Below, one piece after another: positions 10,581 to 21,710 of a stretch of DNA of 41,516 nucleotides. The translations under genes and the position numbers were made by a program. Positions within the stretch are counted from its first letter, which is position 1. Every line of letters starts with the position of its first letter. A model generated the notes under the pieces. That model saw only the letters and a program-made list of their open reading frames with translations, ran no database searches and was not told the DNA's origin. Where the stretch lies: assembly GCA_009801015.1 (NCBI GenBank), contig VHZZ01000068.1:258701-300216 (forward strand), written 5' to 3'. This DNA is from Silene noctiflora (taxonomy: Eukaryota > Streptophyta > Magnoliopsida > Caryophyllales > Caryophyllaceae).

Positions 10581-13517
10581 AAATAATTTTTCACAAATTA
10601 TTTTTCCAAAATATATTTGCAATAAAATGATATTAAACCCAAAACCCACCAAATTTCAACCAATTTTCATGATATTATCCTGCTTAAAAAGCAAGAAAAA
10701 CAATAATTTGAATCACCCAATTCAATGTGAAACGAATTAAGTTAGAAACAACGACAAAATGGGTAGTATCAATGATTAAATGTATACTAAAATTACAATT
10801 TTTTTGTACACACGATTAAATCATTGGTTTGGTGAATAATTAATGTATAAAGTTGCAGTCTTTGGATAAATTGGGAAGAAATTATGCAAGATTACGAAAT
10901 AGGAAAGTCATTAGAAAGTGGGAAAGAAGTAGCTTAGCATCTTTCTTTTTAGTTTAGTCGCTTTCTATGCTGTTTTTTTCAAGTGTTTTGACCTTTTTGA
11001 GCTTTTTTTCTCATTGTTCACACTAGTGACTCTTGTTCCCGGCATAACTTCGGAAAGACGGTGTCTCACTAATTTGGAGAAGACGGTGTCTCACTAAAAG
11101 AGACCATTTTGCGTGATCTTTATAATGTTGAGATGATTATGTTTTAAGGTGACTCTTTAGTTTCGTATCTGATATTTGTAGACGAATTTATTTTATCTCA
11201 AAATGGTATTTAGACGGTTTTAATACATGTCAAACGATTTTGCTTAAGGTTGTCTTAATCCGCGAGACTACAAACACCATCTAACTAATTGTAAGTATGC
11301 AACTAATAATAAATGAACTAAATAGCATGGAATAACATCAAATAATTGACATAGTAAGGAAAAATGAAACGGGTTTAAGTGAGATTTTGTGAACTCTAGC
11401 GTATTACTTAGTAAGAAACGAAATGTTACGGGTAAACATATCGAATAGCGAAGAACTTCTTTCTCGTAGTTCCAAAGGTACAATATGTAATATAATAGGT
11501 ACACTTTTTTATAAAAATAGATACGATCACTCGAACACACTCAATAATAAATAGATCGCAAAAAACATATAAAGAGATACGATAAATTTACATTTTCAAT
11601 AATTTAATGGGGGAGATGTATCTTTCGAGTCTCTGTGATTCCAAAGAAAGGAAGGTATATAGAATTATCTATAACACTGTGCTAGTCAACAATGGCTAAA
11701 ATGTATTGACCACTGTATTATTCATGGTCAATTTCTGGGACATGATTTGGGATACTTCCTTCATTTTTTCTGGCAAATCATGGTAATTTGCAGACCTGCA
11801 CGTGTGTGGCCGTGAGGGTTTCCAAAGCACATCTCTCAAGACTTCTCCTTTAAGATTCCATTGGTCTCTTTTAAGACGGTTAGTTTGGTCTCTTATAAAA
11901 AGACGGGATTTTGAGATTATTTTATAGACAAATGTCATCGATTTGAAATATAAGTTACTATAAGTTGTAAAATTAGCTGAGCCATTTTGGCTACATTTGA
12001 TCATAAAATGATCACAGAAATCCGGTCTGAAACAAAAATTTGTGATTAAGATTAACCCCGGTACTTTGTAAATATTTGATGTTAAAACATACTCAAGTTA
12101 ACCCGAGTACCCGACTATAAAGTTGATCTTAGGCCTCGTGATCTAGTGCAGACTTAGCAAAAATTTGACCCGTTTTGACTCAATCCAAGTTTTGACATAC
12201 TTGACCCAAAATAAGGATCTGAAATCCCGTGCAAAAGTAGCTTGATCTGAAATTATCCAAAGTGAGCCTGAAATTTATAAAATAATTTACCTAGTGACCT
12301 TAAATTTATAAAATAAGTTACGTAACAACTAACTTCGTATTAGTTTAGCCAATAAAACTCAATAAGATTAACTTTGAACTATTTCTTTATACCTAAGTTT
12401 GGAAAATGTTCATTGTTAGTTAAGTTACTAGTAACTAAAGTGTGTTAACCGTTGATCCAAAAACGACCTGCCTAAATTGACACATACCGATTTGACGAAG
12501 TGATGATTCTATTGAATAACCCCAAGATCCCGACAGCAAGTCAGTAACACATTCGAAATTGACCTCAAACTCTACAAGACCTGAAAACCAGTCCCGATTC
12601 GAAATGACCAAGCCAAAGATAACCTGACTCAAACTCAACTCAATTTACCTATTTTTGTCAAGGTCTAGCATTGTGTACAATACTTATAGTCAAGTCAAGA
12701 GTAATACACTAAAAAACATCATTATTAATTAGGGTACTCGTTAGAATGAACTACTCATACAAGAAGACAAATTTTGAAAAAATTAAAAGGAAGATTTATT
12801 ATCCGAAAATAATTTAAAACAAAGATATTACATTACTATCAACCACAACAAAATAAATGATAAAATAGATATAGTTGAGGACTTTAGGTTACTAGCATTA
12901 AAATTGACTCATTCCGTTATAATCATTTATTTACCTTTAATTTATGTCCAAATATCTAGGAGAGGGGGAACGAAGGAGCCATTGCGAGTGGTGTTATTGA
13001 GTGACAAATAAACAATAAGGTATGTGAATGATCAAGTTATCTTTTAAAAATATTAACAATATAGAAATGTAAACAAATAAATGAAACACGCCTACACGAA
13101 ATAGGTAAACAAATAATCGAGACGGACTGAATACTTCATATTAGTATGATTGTAGCTAATGATATTATGGTATTATTACCTAAAAAGTAAGTTATCTTTT
13201 TTTAATACATCAATTAAATTAAATTATCTTTGTACCAACCTATACGAAATCAAAACCAACACGATTCAATGTGACTTATTGGAGTGCGTAATTTAAGCCA
13301 TCAATAACAAACTTTCAAAAAGCAAAAGCATGAGCTTTGACTTGTGAAGTCCGCGGGATTTAGCAAGTCCCTTCTTTTTTGGTGTAAATCGGGCTATCGT
13401 ATCGATAGTTGGGATAAAATCTCTTTCAGAGTAATGAAGCTAATTTAATGAATAGACCCCTCTCAAATTTGGCTTACCACTTGTTTAAAAGATGAGAGCT
13501 CTTACCTCTCAGACCAA
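10581..13517. other. Intergenic region upstream of the kinase gene
   Basis: No coding gene is recognised. The first few hundred bases should contain the kinase promoter and leader, read on the minus strand. A tandem pair of AGACGGTGTCTCACTAA lies at about 11057-11099. The rest is AT-rich with decayed repeats. Confidence 0.5.
12911..13130. repeat. Degenerate Stowaway-like foldback
   Basis: The left end reads ATTCCGTTATAATCATTTAT and the right end, on the opposite strand, CCGTCTCGATTATTTGTTT. These are imperfect inverted repeats resembling the Stowaway ends at 35766-35976. Clear TA duplications were not found, so the borders are approximate. Confidence 0.4.
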
Positions 13518-13671
13518 CTCAGTGGGTCGGGCTCGACTAGACAAAACCGGCCAACCCTGGCCCGAAAAAGCCCGATTCTCATATAGTGTCGTGGTTGGCC
13601 CTCAACCCGGCCCAGCGCACAGCTCTCAATAAACTAACAAAAAAACGTAGTTGAGTTTGTGTGAAATAACA

Positions 13672-15430
13672 TCCTCATCCTCATCCTCATCCTCATCCCT
13701 ACTTATACTAAAAGAATAAGAGATTACTAAAATTTTCCCGCTCAAATGGTTTATTCTATAATTAGACTTCACTATATCATGCTTACTAATTGGTCATACT
13801 TTCCAAATAATAAATATCTCTACTCCGTTTTAAAAGGATGTGATATATTTTCAATTTGCATAAAATAATAATAAGAATTTCTAATTTTGTCATAAATGAA
13901 ATTGCACTAATTATACTTATGACGTGATAAAATATTTTACTCTTATTATTTTTAAAACTAAACATGATGGCTACGTACAGTTATTTAGCAAATATTTTCA
14001 TTCTAAGTAATTCTACTATTCTATTTTTTTCATACAACCTTTATGTAGTATTCATAGATATTTTATTTCTACTCTAACTTAATATATCTAAATAATTCTA
14101 CTATTCTATTTTTTTTTTAAACTTACGAATTATATTTTTTTTTCCACTTTAATTTAATATATCTATCCCTTACAGTTTTGGTTAATTTTGTATTTACAGA
14201 AATTTCCTATGGTACCCCTTAATTTTGTCAGATTTCTCATGGTACCCCTATTTTTAAGAATCTGTCCATGATACCCTTAAGGTTTCATTTTTGTGCCCAT
14301 GGTACCCCTTAATATGACGTCCGTTAACGGAATGTTAAAGTTTGATGATATGGCATAATTAGGAAATTAAAAATTATTAATAAATATGAAATAAAAATAA
14401 AAGTTTGAACATGCCTCATGGTAACCCTTTACTTTATACATTTTCCCCAGATATCCCTATGTTACAAAAGAAAAAGCACCATATCCTCCTATTATAGCTC
14501 ATCACCTAAAAAATTAACAAGGTTATGAATTTAAGAAAAGTTTATGTAGAAATTAAATCCTGACTTATTGAGCTATGTTAACTCAGTAGAAGAAGCTCGA
14601 CAAATATCCAACATGGTTATGTTAGCTAGAAGAACGATTTGAGGAATATAGTTATTGATGACATGATGGCAAACATGCAAATTTTGTCCAAATTCTTATA
14701 TTTTAACATAAACATAGCATTAATTATGTACATGTTGATGTTGAGTAAAAGTAAATAGAGATGACACATAGAATGATAGCAAAATAACCCCCGTATCAAC
14801 CTATTGCATTGTTTAAATCAGGAGTGTAGTGAAAAACTGTATAAACTTGAGGGTATCATGAAAAAAATAGTTACATCTTAAGGATATCCGAGAAATAATG
14901 TATAAAACACAAGGGTATCTTGGGAAATGTTCACTTTTTTTTTATTCCATCTTTATTATTAATTTTTAATTTCCTAATTATTGCCACATCATCAAATTTT
15001 AACGTTCCGTTAACGGACGTTACAATTAGGGGTACCATGGGAACAAAAACGAAACCTCAAGGGTACCATGGGCAGATTCTTAAAAGCAGAGATACCATGG
15101 GAAATTTGACAAAATTAAGGGGTACCATGAGAAATTTCCGTTGTATTTAACAAACACGAAGTACATAAGTATAACTATTACACCGCATATCTGATTGTAT
15201 TTCTAATGTCATTACTATGATATTTTTTTGAAATAGAATGAACACAATAGTTTCAGTAAAACCGACAATTTTATTAAGAGTAAAAGGTTGAACCTTCTCT
15301 ATTCTACCTTTTAATATAATTTTTTTCAAGTTATAAATTGGGTTTCTACCTCTAAATATGTTAAATATAATTGATAAATACTCTAATATTTATGTCTAAA
15401 AACCACGCATTCGCGCGGAATTTATACTAG
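13672..15430 (+). mobile_element. Non-autonomous Helitron with empty site preserved
   Basis: The insert begins with TC and ends with CTAG between host bases A and T. The duplicated locus near 20320 keeps the empty site AACA|TAAAATAATA. A 3' hairpin (15403-15418, stem CCACGC/GCGCGG with one A/C mismatch) ends 12 nt before the terminus, which is Helitron architecture. The 5' end carries four TCCTCA hexamers before TCCCTACTTATACTAAAAGA, probably a microsatellite expansion at the tip. No Rep/helicase is present. Without the nested MULE the element would be about 0.8 kb. The copy at 32991-33321 shares both ends. Confidence 0.88.
14188..15149. mobile_element. MULE-type TIR element nested in the Helitron
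   Basis: The element occupies 14197-15140 and is flanked by the 9-bp direct repeat TTGTATTTA (14188-14196 and 15141-15149), the duplication size of Mutator-like elements. The terminal inverted repeats begin C(A/G)GAAATTTC and extend about 200 bp, more weakly to about 270 bp. Each arm contains four evenly spaced copies of a CATGGTACCCCTTAA-like motif, about 35 bp apart. No transposase is encoded, so it is non-autonomous. Confidence 0.85.
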
Positions 15431-15651
15431 TAAAATAATACTCCGTATAATAATTATTTAATGTTATAAATTAAATGTGTAAAAAAAAGATAAAATGAAT
15501 ATGATGAACTTCCTGAAATGCTCAAACCCGAATTGCCTCGACCCGATTGACCCGTCATACTTACTCTAAATTATAAACCTAAACACAATTCGACATTGTA
15601 TTAATGTTTGTTCGCCGTTTGAAGCAGCAGAAGAGAGTGTGGTGAATAGAG

Positions 15652-16162
15652 ATGCAAATGTTAAGCTACTCCTAAGCAATCTGTTAAGAAATTTGCTAAA
15701 GGATCAGATGAAGTTGCATTCAACTGCTACTTCATCTGATCCTTTAGCAAATTTCTTAACAGATTCCTTAGGAGTTTCTCAGAAACAAGCTTTATCGATT
15801 TCAACCAAGTTTTCTCGCAGCAATACCAAGGTGAATCACTTGTCTATCCTTTCAAATGCTACTTCTGTTGTCTCGTTCTTCAAAACAAATGGTTTCCATG
15901 ATACCCTTATCGCAAAAATTGTATCTTCAAACCCTAGATTGTTACCTTGTAAAGTTGATAAAACCATTACACCCAAGTTTAATTGGTTTAAAGAAATGGG
16001 ATTTTCTGGGTTTGATATAATTACGCTTGCTTCGAGGAATCCGAGCCTATTATTAAGGGGTTTGGAGTCTGCTATTGTGCCTGCCATTCAAAATTTTAGG
16101 AAATTTTTTGGTTGTGATTCTCAGGTTATTCAAGTTATGAGCAATTTACGGTTTAGGAGTTT
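15652..16162 (+). pseudogene. Damaged mTERF copy, 5' end rearranged and 3' end lost in gap
   Basis: From about 15717 the sequence encodes an mTERF protein closely related to the intact gene at 20535-21710 (for example STATSSDPLANFLTDSLG and KEMGFSGFDIITLASRNP). The start used by the intact gene is present at 15652, but its frame stops at 15673-15675. The 5' coding part, which in the intact copy encodes the probable organelle targeting peptide, is replaced by an inverted copy of 15729-15775. The first in-frame ATG of the mTERF frame is at 15708, inside this palindrome, and would give a protein without a targeting peptide. The frame is open to the gap at 16163, so a truncated gene is possible, but a pseudogene is more likely. 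Confidence 0.7.
15668..15775. repeat. 47-bp near-perfect palindrome inside the mTERF copy
   Basis: Arms 15668-15714 and 15729-15775 are reverse complements with 46 of 47 bases matching, around a 14-base loop. The right arm is the ancestral coding sequence; the left arm replaced unrelated sequence present in the intact copy. Confidence 0.93.
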
Positions 16163-16192
16163 NNNNNNNNNNNNNNNNNNNNNNNNNNNNNN
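16163..16192. other. Assembly gap (30 N)
   Basis: Thirty undetermined bases lie exactly where the plus-strand mTERF copy and the minus-strand proline-rich gene converge. Both 3' ends are missing, so the true gap is very likely larger than 30 bases, or the join is wrong. Confidence 0.95.
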
Positions 16193-17945
16193 TGTTATGT
16201 GAGCTCAGTCTATCTCGTTCTTGACTATGTGACGAACTGATACTTCTAGAAGGTGTTGGAGACATTGACTGCCTGCCAAATTTTGAGTTTGACTCTCTGC
16301 TTGTCCTAGATGCTGGTGAAGACCCCCTAATATAAGATGCGGGTCGATCAGCCAAAGAAGTCCGGAGATTAGGAGGTGCATCCAAGGAAAAGCCGGGAAT
16401 ACTAGACTGCCAAGCCCTTACTTTTGGAGATGCTGAATTTCCTCGATTTCTCTTAACAGGAGAGGCTCCAGTTGTTCTCTGAGAAGTTGGTGTTAGAGAT
16501 CGTGGTGGTGGTGGTGTTGAAGGTTTGACTGGAGGAGGTGATGGTCTTCGTGATGGAGAAATAGAGTGTAAAGGAACGGCTTTTGAATAAGAAGCTGAAG
16601 ATGGTCTTCCCCGGGAAGTACTATTCCCGGACCGAGGAGATGGGCTCAAATGCTGGGGACTACGGCTGCCTCTACTGCTTCTGTTACTTTTCTCCATCTG
16701 TACGATATACATATGAACACCCCATCATGAACACAAAGTATGAATACAACAATAACTGTACCCCCAGGTGCCTCAAGAGCTCCGCCAATGCCTTTGTTAA
16801 ACACATAACAACAGTTTCCACATGACCCATAATGAAAAATGCATCAAAAATTGCATCGAAATGTCACTTTGGTGACTCATTTTGCTTTATCACATCAGAA
16901 TCCGTAACCATCTTAATAGGGGGTCCTCGCTTCATTGGAAATGAAACACACACGAACAGTAATTCACAGGTTAAATTTCAGAGTAAACTATAAAAATTGA
17001 CTAATTCAACAAATTGTGACTCACTGTAGATGATCTTGAAAGTGAAATAGGCCTGCTTCGAGCTCTACCATTATGTACGAGGTCGACAGAAGCTGGCTCA
17101 TCGTCCAATGAAGGAAAAAGTGGGGTCTCTGGGGGAGTCAATAACCTTCCAATGGAGGAGGTAAACACAATGTTACAATCGCCACTTGAAAAATGTAAGA
17201 ATCGTAAAGCATGATAGCAGGCCAAAAGATAAGAGGTAAATGTGATGTTCCGTGATTCACAACACTCAGCGTCAAATCCTCCCTCCGTTTTTTCCATTGA
17301 GCCTCATTTTCAAATTTTCCCCTCGAGCAAAAAGGCAAGGTTAATGGAAAAAGTGGTGCGAGTACATTACACATAAAACAAATCATCGCTCTAGATCAGC
17401 ATGCAGAGAATTTCAAGAGAAAAAAATAAAAGGAAAGCACGGAATTAGACAGAATACATCAAGTAACTGCGCATATATTAAAAGTCAACTACATGATACA
17501 TAGCCCAGGAAAGGATTAAAAATAACACCAACCACTCATAATCATTCTTGTCACTGTCCTCGTTGAGCAGATCACTGCTCTCACCCCGAGCAGCGATATT
17601 GATTCCAAGGTTAAACTCCGGATATGGTTTCGTTTTGGAAGCTGGAACAATCACAAAGTTATGAAGCATAGTTAAGCAGTGAGTTGTCAAAGAAACAATT
17701 TAATTTCAAATGCAAAAGCAATCGAGTTTGTAAGAGCAGAAGGAATTACATAATAAATCTTCAAAACCATCTGTTGACTCAAGAAGGAAATTCTCCATTT
17801 GTTGGTTTTGCATTTCATTGAATAGAGCAAGATCATCTTCCTGTTTTTTAAAAGATAATCCGCTCTCAAGACTGCGCCCCCTCTTATGGATATCACCACC
17901 AGAATCCCTTCTGAGAGATCCCCTCAACGACGGAGAAGGTGGCAT
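16193..17945 (-). CDS. Basic proline/serine-rich protein, At2g40070/At3g09000-like (C-terminus in gap)
   Basis: Four exons are visible: 17945-17750, 17641-17533, 17145-17025 and 16697-16193, the last running into the gap. They join in phase to at least 310 residues. The N-terminus starts [16 protein letters not shown] and contains the acidic stretch [11 protein letters not shown]. The conserved block [18 protein letters not shown] spans 98-115 across two introns. The following region is rich in Ser, Pro, Arg and Thr ([17 protein letters not shown]), and [19 protein letters not shown] (from about 243) is the second family hallmark. These proteins are often annotated as mucin-like or SRRM2-like; some members have been described as microtubule-associated, which I recall rather than see. 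The exon 2 donor (GAGTG|GTTGGT) is weak but is the only one that keeps the conserved WLLTPP reading. Confidence 0.85.
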
Positions 17946-18970
17946 CTCGACTGCCTAAATCACTCCCCACTTCGGTAGCACACAATGCAACCCATCTGAC
18001 TCTAAAAGGCTAAAACAGCCAATAAAAGCAGATCTACAACCCCAAAATGCCTAACCACCTGACGACGATTTGCTGAATTAATAACTTCCAACCAAAATCA
18101 GAGTTTTCCAGATCAGTCAAAAGCTTAGATATTGCCACTTAATCTAAGACAACACTCCAACGCCACGTAATACGCAATCACAAGCTCAATATGTCAAACA
18201 CAAAACATTCCACCTTAATATAAACCAAATTTAATGCCAACTAAATTTACCCCTCTCGTCCCTAGCGATACGACTGTCCGATTTGATGTACCTTCACTAC
18301 CATTCAAACAAAATCATGAGCTCAAATGAACACCCTCATCACTACATTAGCTCATATATCACTCTTTTACAAGTATAAGCAAAACACATTCAAGATCTAT
18401 AGTCTAAACAAACCCTAACTATCCCTACTCAATTAATCAGCAGCATTAAGCAAACACCCAAGCTCGATTCTAGCCTAAACGGATTCGAATGATGATTCAT
18501 GATAGCCGACCCCAAATCATGTATCAAAACAAACACTCAACACAAGCACTTGAACAAAAATCAACCCTTTCACTTTCTTCCTTCAAAAATCATGAAATTA
18601 TGAAAAAGATATGAACTTTGAACAGTAATACTTCAATTCAATGAATTTTCAACACTACCCACTTCAGAAATTACCCTAAAAATGCAACCCAATAACTTAA
18701 ATTACCAAAATTAATCAAAATCAGACGCTGTTGGATCTACTGTAGATCAGCTGACAGTAAAAAAACCCAGTAATTCTCTATATTTATGCCTTTTATAATA
18801 AAAACAAGCTAGTATTATGAAGATAGAAGATAAATGAAGACAAGAATAACAAACCAAGAATAAAGATTGAATTTTTTTGCAGAGATTTCAGTTTTGTTGG
18901 TTCCCTCCTTGTCACGCATTCATTCTCTCTCAGAATTTTGTTCTCTGCTCCAACTACAGTCTACTATCTG
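17946..18970 (-). promoter_or_regulatory. Leader and promoter region of the proline-rich gene
   Basis: No coding sequence is recognised. The stretch around 18900-18960, read on the minus strand, is rich in GAGAGA and looks like the start of a 5' untranslated leader. That would imply a leader region of about 1 kb, probably containing an intron. A SINE-like fragment lies at 18465-18530. Confidence 0.35.
18465..18530 (-). repeat. SINE-like GATTTGGGGTCGGCT fragment
   Basis: On the minus strand this reads ATGATTTGGGGTCGGCTATC followed by ATGAATCATCATTCGAATCC, closely matching the insert at 4946-5030. No target duplication was found. Confidence 0.5.
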
Positions 18971-20155
18971 TAATATGTAATGTAATTACCTTTTTTTTTT
19001 TGTTAATAAAATCACAAATTATACTATAAGATCGTCATACGATATTGGCAACATTCATTTTTTATACATTCATCGTATGTACACATATTAAGTTAAGACC
19101 TTTTAATCACCATTTTAACTTCCTTTATCACCCTTTACACCAAGATCATAATCCGAGTTTAAACTCCTATCATGACTGTCAATATCATAATCGCTCTATT
19201 AACTCCCTTAATACGAAAAAAAAAAAAAAAACGTTAAGACGGTTTTAATAAAGAATTCGTATTAATAAAAAGGTGAAGATACAAGGTGGGAATTTCTTGT
19301 CATGTGTAGTTGTTGTTAGAATCCAGTTAAGCTGTACCTTTCTTTCATTGTCTTTCATATCTTTTTCTTTTTTCCTTTTTTGAGTGGAATTTCATGTCAT
19401 GTGTTGATAGTATTTGTCATGTGTCTACTACTTATAATGTTCCTCAAGCATTCATGTCTAATTCTTGTGGTCACATGAAGGAGTAAGGACCATGGCATAC
19501 GGATTTAAAGTTAGCGAGGATGAATAAGGAATGATATATAAAAAAGGGGTTGAATGTCTCGGTTGTTGTTAGGGATATTATTACAGGAGTTGATTTTCAT
19601 CGCACATTATACTAAATTACTAAGGTTAACGTCCTTCGTTAAATGGAGAATATTCAATCTCGTTTTTTCGTAAGTCGGATGAAAATCACCACGCATTAGC
19701 CAGACAGCCACGCCAAATTTTGCACATTGTATGTTGTCATTATAAAATTTGAGGTTTAATTTAAAGTCAAGACGATCAATTATACTCCATACAATAAAGG
19801 TCAGGGATACTATACAAGTCAAACACTGCAAACTAAAAAAAAAAGGGTTTGTTTAGTAAAATTAGCTGAAAAGTTAATTAAAACGTGTAAAAATTGCTGA
19901 AAATTAGGACGTGATAACTGATTATATAAAAAATATTTGGTAAACTTAGAGTTGTTAAATGTAGTACCAATAATCCGGCCCCACTCGGCTTCATGGACCG
20001 ACATCTAACAACCCCACTAGCACTAGTGTTGTTGGCCATGCGCCAGCCCAATGTCATCCTCGCGTGGGGCTAGTGTCGTAATTTTCTCGGCCCGCCTTGA
20101 TCCAAACACTAACGGAAAAATATATATGAAAGTCCAGTTCGGCTCAGCACTGGCC
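18971..20155. other. Intergenic region before the intact mTERF gene
   Basis: No gene is recognised. It contains a poly-A tract near 19217 and AT-rich decayed sequence. About 19975-20100 is more GC-rich but has no convincing reading frame. Confidence 0.4.
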
Positions 20156-21055
20156 TGCTACTCAGTCGGTCGGGCTCTTGCTAGACAAAACCGGCCAACT
20201 CTGGCCCGGGGCAAAGCCCGATTCTCATATAGTATCGTGGCTGGTCTGCTCGCACTCAACCCAGCCTGACAACAGTTCTCGGTAAACTAACAAAAAACGT
20301 ACTTGAGTTTATCTGAAATAACATAAAATAATATAATAATTACTTAATATTATAAGTTAAATGTGAAAAAAAAAAAAAGATAAAGAAAAAAAAAAGATAA
20401 AATGAACTAAATAAGCTACCTGAATTACTCAAACCCGAATTGCCTCGAACCGATTGACCCGTATACATACTGTAAATTATAAACCTAAACACAATTCGAC
20501 ACACGAGCAGTAGAAGAGAGAGTGGTGAGTAGAGATGCAAATGTTGAGCAGGAGATACAGCCATGGCTTCCAAATCAAAACCCTTGATTTGATCAAAGGT
20601 TTCCATTTTCTACTTCATTCAACTGCAACACCATCTGATCCTTTAGCAAATTTCTTAACAGATTCCTTAGGATTTTCTCAGAAACAAGCTTTATCAATTT
20701 CAACCAAGTCTTCTCTCAGCAATAACAAGGTGAATCACTTGACTATCCTTTCAAATGCTACTTCTGTTGTCTCGTTCTTCAAAACAAATGGTTTCGATGA
20801 TACCCTTATAGCAAAAAGTGTATCTTTATGCCCTAGATTGTTATCTTGTAGCGTTGATAAAACCATTGAACCCAAGTTTAATAGGTTTAAAGAAATGGGA
20901 TTTTCTGGGTTTGATATAATTACGCTTGTTTCGAGGAATCCGAACCTATTAGGTTGGGGTTTGGAGTCTGCTATTGTGCCTGCCATTCAAATTTTTAGAA
21001 ATATTTTAGGTTGTGATTCAGAGGTTATTGAAGTTGTGAAGAATTTACGGAATTT
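20156..21055 (+). repeat. Segmental duplication, right copy (empty Helitron site)
   Basis: This matches 13518-13671 plus 15431-16162. It retains the uninterrupted GAAATAACATAAAATAATA, which defines the pre-insertion site of the Helitron in the left copy. The end given here is only where the left copy meets its gap. Confidence 0.85.
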
Positions 21056-21710
21056 CAGTCCCAAAGTTGATAATTTGTTGCCTAATCTTGCTTTGTTGAC
21101 TGATGATTATGAAATCCCCGATGAGTTAATCAGGAAACACTTGATTAAGAGACCATTTGCCTTTTTTCAAAATCCCGGTACTTTCAAGGGTGTGGTTTCA
21201 AGGGTTGAACACAAGTTTGGGATTCGTCCTGATTCTCCAGTCTTCCTGTATGGGGTTCACATTATATCTTCACTTAGTGATGAGAATATTGAGTCCAAAT
21301 TTCGAATGTTGAAGAGCTGTGGTTGGACCCAATCTGATATCGAGACCTTGATGATGAAAAATGCTAGTTGCTTCTCATTTTCTGATGTAAGCATAAAAAA
21401 GAAGATGGATTTCCTGATGAACGAGCTGCGACTATCGCCTGCTTTCTTGACAGCAAATGCTTGTCTCTTTACTTACAGTCTGGAGAAAAGAGTAGTGCCT
21501 AGACACAAGGTCTTGATGATTCTGAAGGAGAAAAGTCTATTGACTGTGTACCCCTCTTTCCGTTCCGCTGTTGGGATGCCCGAGGCTACCTTCTTGAAGA
21601 GGTTTGTTCTGCCATTTAAGGAGGTTCACAAAGTTTATGCCAATCACACGGGTTGTAGTTTGAAGATGCTCGAATTCCCAATCAAAGAGAGTGCAGACAA
21701 CGTTTCTTGA
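20535..21710 (+). CDS. mTERF family protein, probably organelle-targeted
   Basis: This is a single-exon gene of 391 aa. The N-terminus MQMLSRRYSHGF is rich in Arg and Ser and lacks acids, as in mitochondrial targeting peptides. The body shows repeated mTERF motifs, pairs of short helices ending in a Pro-containing turn: FFKTNGFDDTLIAKSVSLCP, FKEMGFSGFDIITLVSRNP and MLKSCGWTQSDIETLMMKN. Plant mTERFs are helical-repeat nucleic-acid-binding proteins that affect organelle transcription, splicing or ribosome assembly. This one resembles the large group of intronless, lineage-expanded members whose individual functions are mostly unknown. The first ATG (20535) is chosen; a second is two codons downstream. 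A damaged duplicate lies about 5 kb upstream. Confidence 0.9.
   Translation: MQMLSRRYSHGFQIKTLDLIKGFHFLLHSTATPSDPLANFLTDSLGFSQKQALSISTKSSLSNNKVNHLTILSNATSVVSFFKTNGFDDTLIAKSVSLCPRLLSCSVDKTIEPKFNRFKEMGFSGFDIITLVSRNPNLLGWGLESAIVPAIQIFRNILGCDSEVIEVVKNLRNFSPKVDNLLPNLALLTDDYEIPDELIRKHLIKRPFAFFQNPGTFKGVVSRVEHKFGIRPDSPVFLYGVHIISSLSDENIESKFRMLKSCGWTQSDIETLMMKNASCFSFSDVSIKKKMDFLMNELRLSPAFLTANACLFTYSLEKRVVPRHKVLMILKEKSLLTVYPSFRSAVGMPEATFLKRFVLPFKEVHKVYANHTGCSLKMLEFPIKESADNVS

Larger units (their letters stand above)
13518..16162 (+). repeat. Segmental duplication, left copy (mTERF and upstream DNA)
   Basis: The sequence from about 13518 to 13671 and again from 15431 to the gap matches about 20156-21055. 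Shared landmarks are CTAGACAAAACCGGCCAAC, AAGCCCGATTCTCATATAG and the mTERF coding region. The 1.76 kb between 13672 and 15430 is absent from the right copy and is a Helitron. How far the duplication extends past the gap cannot be seen. Confidence 0.85.

Noticed and set aside
14920..15150. 76-residue frame with a hydrophobic start
   Set aside because: It lies entirely within the right terminal inverted repeat of the MULE. Its TMGTK/TMGN repeats are the translated GGTACCATGGG motifs.
20051..20269. 72-residue frame upstream of the mTERF gene
   Set aside because: It lies in the duplicated upstream segment, and the equivalent left copy does not keep the frame.
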